Source: Eleusine coracana subsp. coracana
Taxonomy: Eukaryota > Streptophyta > Magnoliopsida > Poales > Poaceae
DNA: 64,000 nucleotides
Direction: 5' to 3'
Assembly (NCBI GenBank): GCA_032690845.1
Contig: CM064425.1
Coordinates: 36,792,240-36,856,239, forward strand
Both the position numbers and the translations under genes were made by a program. Within the stretch, counting starts at the first letter, position 1. Every line of letters begins with the position of its first letter. Of the stretch, positions 56,986 through 64,000 are shown piece after piece. Below the pieces are notes generated by a model. That model saw nothing but the letters and a program-made list of their open reading frames with translations, was not told the origin of the DNA and did not search any database.

Positions 56986-58320
56986 TTAAAATTGAGGGTT
57001 AGGTAAGATGTTAATGTCAATTAAATTGGCTACGTCCACTTCTCCCTCTAAATCTTTTGGCTCTAGAAAAACTTCTAAGCGATGGCCATTTACCTTAAAG
57101 ATATTACCTTCATCGTCGTGAAGTGTGATTGCCATGTGTGATGAAGTGTTGATGTCGTATGGTCCATCCCATTTGCTTCTAAGTTTTCCATGCCCAAATA
57201 ACTTGACCCTAGAATTAAACAATAGTACCTTATCCCCTGGCTTGAACTCTTTTGGCTTGATCCTCTTATCATGCCATATTTTGGTTCTTTCTTTATAAAC
57301 CTTGGCACTATGATAAGCCTTCTCTTGCCATTCTTCTAGCTCAGATATCTGCATCCTCCTATGTTCTCCTGCTTTATCCAAGTCCATGTTCCACTTCTTT
57401 ATGGCTCATGTTCGATGTTCCAACTCTACTGGCAGATGGCAAGTTTTACCATAAACCAATTGAAATGGGGACATTCCGATAGGTGTCTTGTATGGTGTCC
57501 TATATGTCCATAGAGCGACGAGTAGTTTGTGCTTCCAACTCACCCACTTCTTCCACTATTTTCTGTAGGATTATTTGAAGTTTCTGCCTGCCCACTTGTC
57601 TGTGGATGGTATGGAGTTGCAATATCATGCCTCACACCAAGTTCTTTCAGAAATGAGCGAAAGGCCTTATGGATGAAATGAGACCCCGTCACTTATGACC
57701 ATCCTTGGGGTTCCAAACTGAGGAAAGATGATTTCTTGAAACATCTTCCTTGCTTGCTTGTGATCAGCATGTTTGCATGGTATTGCCTTTACCCATTTGG
57801 ACACATAATCCACTGCCACAAGAATGTACTCACATCCATAGGACATTGGAAAAGGTCCCATGAAGTCAATGCCCCATACATCAAAAAGTTCAACTTGAAG
57901 ATTGTATGTCAGGGGCATTGCATTGCGAGCAGTGAATCCTCCATGTTTCTGGCAGCTTGCACATCTTCAGATATAATCCTTATTATCTTAGTACATGGTT
58001 GGCCAATAGAATCCGCTTTACCAGATCTTTGCCTGTGTGCGGAGTGCTCCATAGTGTCCTCCATATGGGCAGGAGTGACATTTCTCTATTATCTTAGCAC
58101 CCTCAATTGCTGGGACACACCTTCTTAGTAGTCCGTCTGCACAGACTTTATAGAGGTACGGGTCGTCCCAATGGTGAGTATGACTCTCTAGGATAAGCTT
58201 CCTTTTGTTCTCCCCTAGCGGCACATATCCTGTGACAATAATATTGATAATGTTTGCATACCAGGGGTTGGAGTTTGTCACCTCCAGTAGCATGGCATCA
58301 CGGAGGTAATCATTGATAGG
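56986..58320 (-). pseudogene. Athila-like integrase
   Basis: Pieces in order: 58018-58293 with the zinc region (LLRRCVPA, CHSCPYGGHYGALRT), 57667-57918 with the core (GIDFMGPFP with the first Asp, VDYVSKWVKA, and MVISDGVSFH with the second), a decayed stretch at 57400-57660 where the catalytic Glu should lie, and 56986-57387 with the C-terminal part (ELEEWQEKAYHSAKVYKE, IKPKEFKPGDKVLLFNSRVK, SKWDGPY). Frame changes lie between the pieces. The TDN-type second motif is ISDG here, as usual in this lineage. Confidence 0.85.
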
Positions 58321-58326
58321 CAGGTC

Positions 58327-58968
58327 CTACTTGTTAGTAACTTGCATACGAGACAAATGATCCGTGACAGAATTCTCTACTCCCTTTTTATCTCTAATTT
58401 CTAGATCAATTTCTTGGAGTAAAAGAATCCATCTTATTAGCCTAGGCTTAGCATCTTTCTTAGTGAGCAAATATTTTAATGCAGCTTGGTCAGTGTAAAC
58501 AATGACCTTGGCTCCTACTAAGTAAGACCTAAACTTATCGATAGCAAAGACTACAGCGAGGAGTTCTTTTTCGGTTGTTGCATAATTGAGTTGCGGCCCG
58601 GTCATGGTCTTGCTAGCGTAGGCTATTACGTGATTCTTCTTATCTTTGGCTTGGCCTAAAAACGCTCCAACAACATAATCACTAGCATCACACATGATTT
58701 TGAAAGGCAGCGGCCAATTAGGGGGTTGGATAATTGGTGCTGAGATGAGTGCTTTTTTCAGAGTATTGAAAGCTTTAAGGCACTCATCATCGAAATCAAA
58801 TGTGGCCTCCTTGGCAAAGGTTTGTGAGGGGTCTAGCGATTTGGGAAAAATCTTTGATGAATCATCGGTAGAACCCCGCATGACCTAAGAAGCTTCGGAT
58901 GCCTTTCACATTTATTGGAGGTGGAAGCTTCTCTATAACTTCAATTTTTTCTCTATCCACCTCAATTC
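58327..58968 (-). pseudogene. Athila-like reverse transcriptase end and RNase H
   Basis: The frame 58327-58881 has FKIMCDASDYVVGAFLGQ, NHVIAYASKTM, ATTEKELLAVVFAIDKFRSYL, VYTDQAAL and a final DHLSRM. The DAS, E and TDQ residues of RNase H are present. Upstream, 58882-58968 reads the thumb block in pieces, then the homology stops. The polymerase active site is not in the window. Confidence 0.88.
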
Positions 58969-59248
58969 CTATCGAGACTTGATCTGGGCAATATATTAAT
59001 AGGGCTACGTCGAGACTAAGAACTATGATGGTTGCAAAAGACGCCGAGTTATACAGGTTCGGGCCCTCTCGATGAGAGTAAAAACCCTACGTCCTATGTT
59101 CTGTGGATCGTATTGCTTGTAATGTTGTATCCCCGATGTGATGTTCCCTGCCTCCTTATATATCCGGTCGGCAGGGGGTACATGAAGTGTCCTACTCGTA
59201 GTCTACAAGGATTTACATAGAAAGTCTATCTCTAATTGCCTTGTGTTT
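58969..59248 (-). repeat. LTR fragment of a Tat-like Gypsy element
   Basis: It shares a GTTATAC..GGTTCG then CCTACGTCC block and a TTATATA motif with the Gypsy B LTR. Both ends are truncated, on the left by the Athila-like fragment and on the right by the Del-type LTR. Confidence 0.5.
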
Positions 59249-62191
59249 TGTCAATCTCAAAATTTCCCATTTTGGAATGTGAACCGCTTTCAAAAAAATA
59301 TATTTAGATTTCTCAAATTTTGAAACTATTTATAAGAAACTTTGCAAATTAACAAAGATTTTATTGGGTTGAAGTAATTGCTCTATGTCACAAATGTTTT
59401 CAGTTTTGAACAAAAATATTTTTAAATAAGTAAAATCATTTTATTTTATTTGATGTTAATATTTTATCATTTTTTAATTCCATGTTATTTTGAGAAAATT
59501 GAAATCCATTCAATCAAATTTTATGAATGTACATTCTATTTTAAAATGGGCCTCAGCTATCATTGTCCGCGTGACTCACGTGAATGCATCATCGAACACT
59601 TTCTTCCAAACTTATTTAATCACATATTTCACCCTACATGCTGTTGATGTATCTATCTTATTTCATCCTCATTCATTTCACCTACCACATGGACGTATCT
59701 AGACGTCAGACCTTCCATGTTTGCCCCACCTTACATAAATATTCCTATGGAAAGAAACCCCTCTTTCCATAAACATTCTATGAAAATAAACCCACCTTTC
59801 CATAAACATTTCTATGGAAAGAAATTCCACCTTCCATAAACATTCATAAGGAAAGAACAAGAGAATAATATCCTTTCCATATTTCTTATGCCTTCCATGT
59901 TTGCCTCTAATAAATGCATTAATTCCTCTTAATTGCCTTTTCATACTCTTCCCCCACCTGCCCCACCCCTCCTATAGATACTAGCCCCTCTCCCACGTCC
60001 TCCCCACCCCCTCAAACCCTCACCACGCTACCAGGCTGCCGCCACGCCACCCTGCCCTCGCGTCCAGCAACAGTTCTGCCGGTTGGTTTTGGCGTTCCTG
60101 GTGATCCACCCATCCAAATGCCACCAAATTTTACATGAAGGTGCACTCAGATGTCCCCTACAACATATCCAGAAATCAGCACCTATGGACATGGTATGCT
60201 CCCGGGATCTGCATCCCAATGGCAGTTGCTCCTTGATCTGGACGAATCCAGCACGCGTGATGGTAAAACCATCTCATTTTCTCCTAATTCATAGATGTTC
60301 TTGATACAACCGACACTCCTAATTGTGTGTTCCAGGGTCTTGTGATTATCTAATCTATAGGGTTTTCCTAGAATGTCCCTGGTGCAACGAGGAACGCCAT
60401 CCGTGCTCGATCTGCCACTAGACGACCTCACCATGATGCAGCCAATCGATCTCCAGTATAGTTGAATTATGAACCAATTCACCTTGCGTTTCACATGTTC
60501 CACGTCACTGGTAATATTTCTGTTCAAGTTATTCCTTGAGAACCAGAGCCAATCACTGGGAACGCGCACATATGTTTTGCACTGTCTGTGCACAGCTGCA
60601 AGCCTTGCAACTTTAACCTTGCATATCTTTTGGTCCACAACCCTGATTTAGATGATTCTTCCACCTACATAATTGTATCCAAATAAACTAGCTAATTACA
60701 ACCTTTGTTCAATCATACCTAATTGTCTCATACCTTGCATTGTGTATTTATTGTGTGTATGCTTTGTATGTCTTGTGCGAATAGAATTTTTACGCACTGG
60801 AATCATACGAGGATGAAGATCAAGATTTGTTATCACTGAGCAGCAACATCTAATTTCAGGCAACTGTCCTTGATGCATTTTAATCGAATTATGAATGTTT
60901 ATTGTAGAATTGCATGGTTGTGTCAAATGAATGGGTACCTATTGTTAGGGTTTACTAGTATTTGCTTTATCTTGTCCTTGTCGCCTTTAACTATAGATTT
61001 AATTAGCTATGGGTAGACATGCTTAGTTGCTTATTGGGTTACTGGGTTCAATTAACTTTCACTAATGAAGAATGTCATATTAGGAATAATTGGGTAATTC
61101 TTTTAGCAACATGGACTTAAGGATCTCAACAAGCTGGATGGAATGGATGTGGTGTCGTTAGCACATGTTGGGTGGTGGTATGATTGTTGTAGATCCTAGG
61201 AACCGGTTCTTGGAGCGGTAACCCAGGACAACAATGCCATCACAAGGTTGCTATGGAATAGCTTGGCTGATTAATTAGAATTTCTCCCAGTGTCGGTGCA
61301 GCATTTGGTGGAGTGGGGAATGGAAGTCAAGAGGACTGTCCTTGCATCCGAATGGCTCAAGAGGGGGCTCCTGGGGTGATGAGCTGCTTGTTAATGGGCT
61401 ATCACTTATGGACAGGAGTGGAACCTTAGTGGCTAGCATGTACTGGGAGACCCTTTGTAAAAGCCTCGTAGTGACCTCCGGGCTGCACACCTAAGGAAGT
61501 GTGCTAGTGCTTGGCCGGCTTGGCAACATGGAGACTCCAGTCCACCTGGCAATAGGGGATGAAATCATAACTTGTGGGTAAAGTGGCGCAACCTTTATAG
61601 AGAGTAAAACTGTCATGACAGTCGTGCTCACGGTCACGAGCGGCCTGGATCCCTCACTTAATTAGTTGGTGGTTTATGGATGGTTATGGTTGGGAATGGT
61701 TGGATTGGATTGGGTCTGGACTTGGCTTGGATAGCACCTAGTGGATCGATGGTTAGGATGACCTCACCTAGTAAGTAGGATGCTTAGTAAATTAAAAGCT
61801 CATGCAATAAACCCCTATAAGCCTTCCTTGTCTTTAGCCCCATGTCATCTTTTCCCCCACTTGCTGAGTATGACATGTACTCACCCTTGCACTATACCAC
61901 ATTGCTGCTCAGCTATAGGAGAAGGATGGTACAACTATGAAGATGATGGAGGATACAAGGCATGCGGTCTTTCGATCGACTTCCTGTGGGAGCTGAAGGA
62001 CGCCAACACTTAGTTATTCCGTTGCAATGTAATCTTTTACTTTTGACCTACAAGTCACCTTTGTAATAATGTTATCGATTTAATAAAGATATTGTTCTTT
62101 TATCACAATAATTGTCCTGTGTGCGTGAAAAATTGATCCTTGGCACACATATAGGTACATTCGGTTTCGGTCGTTGAAACCGGGTGTGACA
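59249..62191 (+). mobile_element. Del/Tekay-type 5' LTR (about 2.9 kb)
   Basis: The right end GGGTGTGACA at 62191 is followed by the primer-binding site, so this end is firm. The left end is placed at TGTCAATCTC (59249), similar to starts of other Del-type LTRs, and is less certain. It shares several blocks with 42699-46917. Frames inside show no domains. Confidence 0.65.
59731..59860. repeat. Minisatellite of four ~34-bp units with internal palindrome
   Basis: Four degenerate units of the form TAAACATTTCTATGGAAAG...CTTTCCA. Each junction pairs CTTTCCATA with TATGGAAAG, so every unit can form a small hairpin. Confidence 0.85.
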
Positions 62192-62206
62192 AGTGGTATC
62201 AGAGCT
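62192..62206 (+). promoter_or_regulatory. Primer-binding site of the Del-type element
   Basis: AGTGGTATCAGAGCT directly after the LTR: the full initiator-Met tRNA complement. Confidence 0.93.
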
Positions 62207-62678
62207 ATATCGATCGCTGGACGCAAGCCTAGTTAGAAATGGTCGGCTTTTAAAGTATAATTTGCAAACTCCACTTCTTTTCCCTACTTCCTTGACTTTT
62301 TCATTTTCTCCTTATGTTTTGACATAAAACGTTTTACCGACTTGCCCAGCCAATAGGTTGTATATAGTTTAATTCACTTCTCCTAGGCCTATCATTACTG
62401 GATATTAGGAAGGTGCCCTAGATTGTATTAGTCCTACGTGCAATTATAATTGACTATTTGAATGTGATGTGCTTGTGTGATTGTTTTCTTGTTTCAAACC
62501 CCTTGAGTTAAGCCTTATCCTTGTCCATAGCCACATTGATCCTATTTTGTTTGTCGACTCCAATACTACCATTTGGTTCGAGGAGATGGTCAAGTCAAAG
62601 TGAATTGTCATCATCAACAACAACTCAAGGAACAAGACATACTACCGAAGTACCTCTACATCAAGAAGTGAAGCTCTT
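62207..62678 (+). other. Leader of the Del-type element, interrupted
   Basis: Non-coding leader sequence. A family-A Gypsy element begins at 62679, before any gag frame is reached. Confidence 0.6.
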
Positions 62679-63577
62679 TGATGTGGACAAGGGTTCGTGA
62701 TCTTCCGATAGGTTCTGGTAAACTTGATTAAGGCGGAGGCGATACACAAATCAATCCGGCTTCTGAATGACACGTTCTGAACCCCGCAATCGCAGCACAA
62801 CGTCTCCTATGGTTATCAACCGTCCAAGAACGATAGACTTCGCTGAGAAGGCTTATCCTTGCCAGCAAATCAAGAACACAAGCAAGAACAAAGAAGAATG
62901 TAACCAAATTTGCAAGTATATGATGAATCTCACAAGTTGGAGTCTCACAAACCGATCAAACGACAAAACTGTTATCAATAGAATAATCTAAGCAAAACCC
63001 AAACCCTAATGAAGAGATAGCGGCTGTATATGAGGACCCTAGGGTCGTGCAAGACCTCCTGGATGCAGCCCTAAGTGGGCTCAACTCGATACATAGCCCA
63101 AAGACCGATTACGGTGTCGTAGCACCAGGACAGATTATGGAAGTCGATTTGTTTTGACGATTGCCGATGGCTCGGGGCGAATTTTGACATGGGACTGATT
63201 GGGTTGGAAATTTCTTTTCGTTATCTTTCCAGGCATATATAGAACGTCCAAATCCGAGTTCGTATGCGTCCTGAGCGTCCGTTTTAGTGCAGAGTGGTCC
63301 TGGGCTCTCAAACAGACTCGAAGTCAGTTTTGAATGGGCCTCCACCTTGGCTTGGACATCCCTGCTGGCCCATGACGTCTCGAATCAGCTCTCCAGCTAT
63401 CTTATCATCATCTCCATGGTTTCTAACAACAATTAATTCATTAGGTAGCAATCTATTCTCAAAACCATATAATAAAAACATTAGAAACGAACTCACCTGT
63501 AAATTCAGGTGATGCACATAAACTTTCATCTTAGTTGAACGAGTGTTGTGTGTATCCATGAGTGATGTACTCATCAT
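62679..63577 (-). mobile_element. 3' LTR of a second family-A Gypsy element
   Basis: It runs from TGATGTGGACAAGGG to TACTCATCA, 899 bp, and aligns with the family-A LTRs with more differences and small deletions. A polypurine tract (AAATGAGGGAGAA, minus strand, 63578-63590) follows, so the element extends to the right beyond the window. Confidence 0.88.
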
Positions 63578-64000
63578 TCTCCCTCATTTGAATTAGAGTC
63601 GTCCTCGACTCGATCCCATCTCTTTCTCCCAATAGTGGTCTCAAATCTGAAATATAAAATATAGAACTATTCCCAAACTTGGAATGCACCTCGTGTTTAT
63701 ATGTGTTATGAAAATTATCATCACAATGTGAAACCATAATAGAAGGCATGCCCTGCAATATAAACGTCATTCTCACTCTTATGACAAGATGGCAAATGTG
63801 TGATCTTAAAAACACTAGAAAAACATGACATGACATGGTAATTGTTATTGTAGTTTTCTAGTTCATCATTTGGTTGTATAACACAAGGAGTATTCATGTT
63901 TGAGCAAATATAAACTTTATGCACCATAAATACACCTCTATGATCATAGTTTCCTATAGCATAAAATTAATTTCTTGTTAGTAAAGGCAATTCAGTTTGA
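63578..64000 (-). pseudogene. Pol end of the second family-A Gypsy element
   Basis: The minus-strand frame 63531-63836 reads HSKFGNSSIFYISDLRP and ESRTTLIQM, the last part of the polyprotein that element A at 21691 has lost. Above 63850 the frame is broken. The rest lies outside the window. Confidence 0.7.

Larger units (their letters stand above)
51255..58968 (-). mobile_element. Athila-like Gypsy element (3' part, minus strand)
   Basis: The 3' LTR at 51255-52402 starts TGTTGGTATT and ends ACCATCA. It is followed by a polypurine tract, a long non-coding tract (partly duplicated), a post-pol frame, integrase, RNase H and the end of reverse transcriptase. Homology stops at about 58968 in the reverse transcriptase, where Tat-like LTR sequence begins. 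The 5' half and 5' LTR are absent. Motifs of integrase (KIWHDKRIKPKEF) and RNase H (DASDYVVGAFLGQ) are of the Athila type. Confidence 0.85.

Overview
This window is nuclear DNA of a plant, almost certainly a grass. One host gene is interrupted by GT-AG introns, the GC content swings sharply between regions, and most of the sequence is nested LTR retrotransposons of lineages typical of grasses: Sirevirus-type Copia, and Tat-like, Athila-like and Del/Tekay chromovirus Gypsy elements. There are no bacterial operons, no CRISPR array and no rRNA or tRNA gene that I could support. I cannot fix the species from sequence alone.

Layout. 1-497: Athila-like gag remnant. 498-4773: minus-strand Del/Tekay element end (about 3.8 kb LTR plus the chromodomain end of pol). 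4774-5696: isolated 923-bp LTR of Gypsy family 'A'. 5697-15396: minus-strand Sirevirus-like Copia element, coding-dead, with one truncated and one complete LTR. 15397-21216: decayed minus-strand Tat-like Gypsy element 'B'; its LTR starts at 21217, is split at 21690 by element A, and resumes at 28065. 21691-28059: Gypsy element A, with 924-bp LTRs and a 5-bp target-site duplication (GAGCC), but no integrase. 28794-29907: a small inverted-repeat element and a 735-bp Mutator-like element with long terminal inverted repeats.

The genic island is 29917-39700. ATG101, an autophagy-initiation factor, occupies 30212-33346 (+) in seven coding exons with every splice phase consistent (214 residues). Downstream are short tandem repeats, a pseudogene fragment of a CYP711A (MAX1-like, strigolactone pathway) cytochrome P450 at 36673-37425, and directly beside it a roughly 630-bp imperfect foldback (37440-38065).

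The right part is again nested repeats. A truncated Sirevirus-type LTR (39724-40979) abuts a 1.7-kb partial copy of ATG101 carrying exons 3 and 4 (40981-42697). This is cut by a Del-type LTR (42699-46917) that itself holds a hAT element with a perfect 8-bp target duplication and is interrupted by a plus-strand Sirevirus (46918-51254). That Sirevirus is interrupted by a minus-strand Athila-like element (51255-58968). The Athila-like element contains a near-perfect 1,941-bp tandem duplication whose copies are joined by a run of 16 G. The window closes with a Tat-like LTR fragment, a second Del-type LTR with its primer-binding site (59249-62205), and the 3' end of another family-A Gypsy element (62679-64000).

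As a system, only ATG101 looks like a working host gene. The rest records transposition, gene-fragment duplication and decay around it. The features most worth a second look are the poly-G-joined duplication, the ATG101 segmental copy, the CYP711A relic with its foldback, the palindrome arrays of the Sirevirus LTRs, and the integrase-less element A with a shared 16-bp word beside both LTRs.
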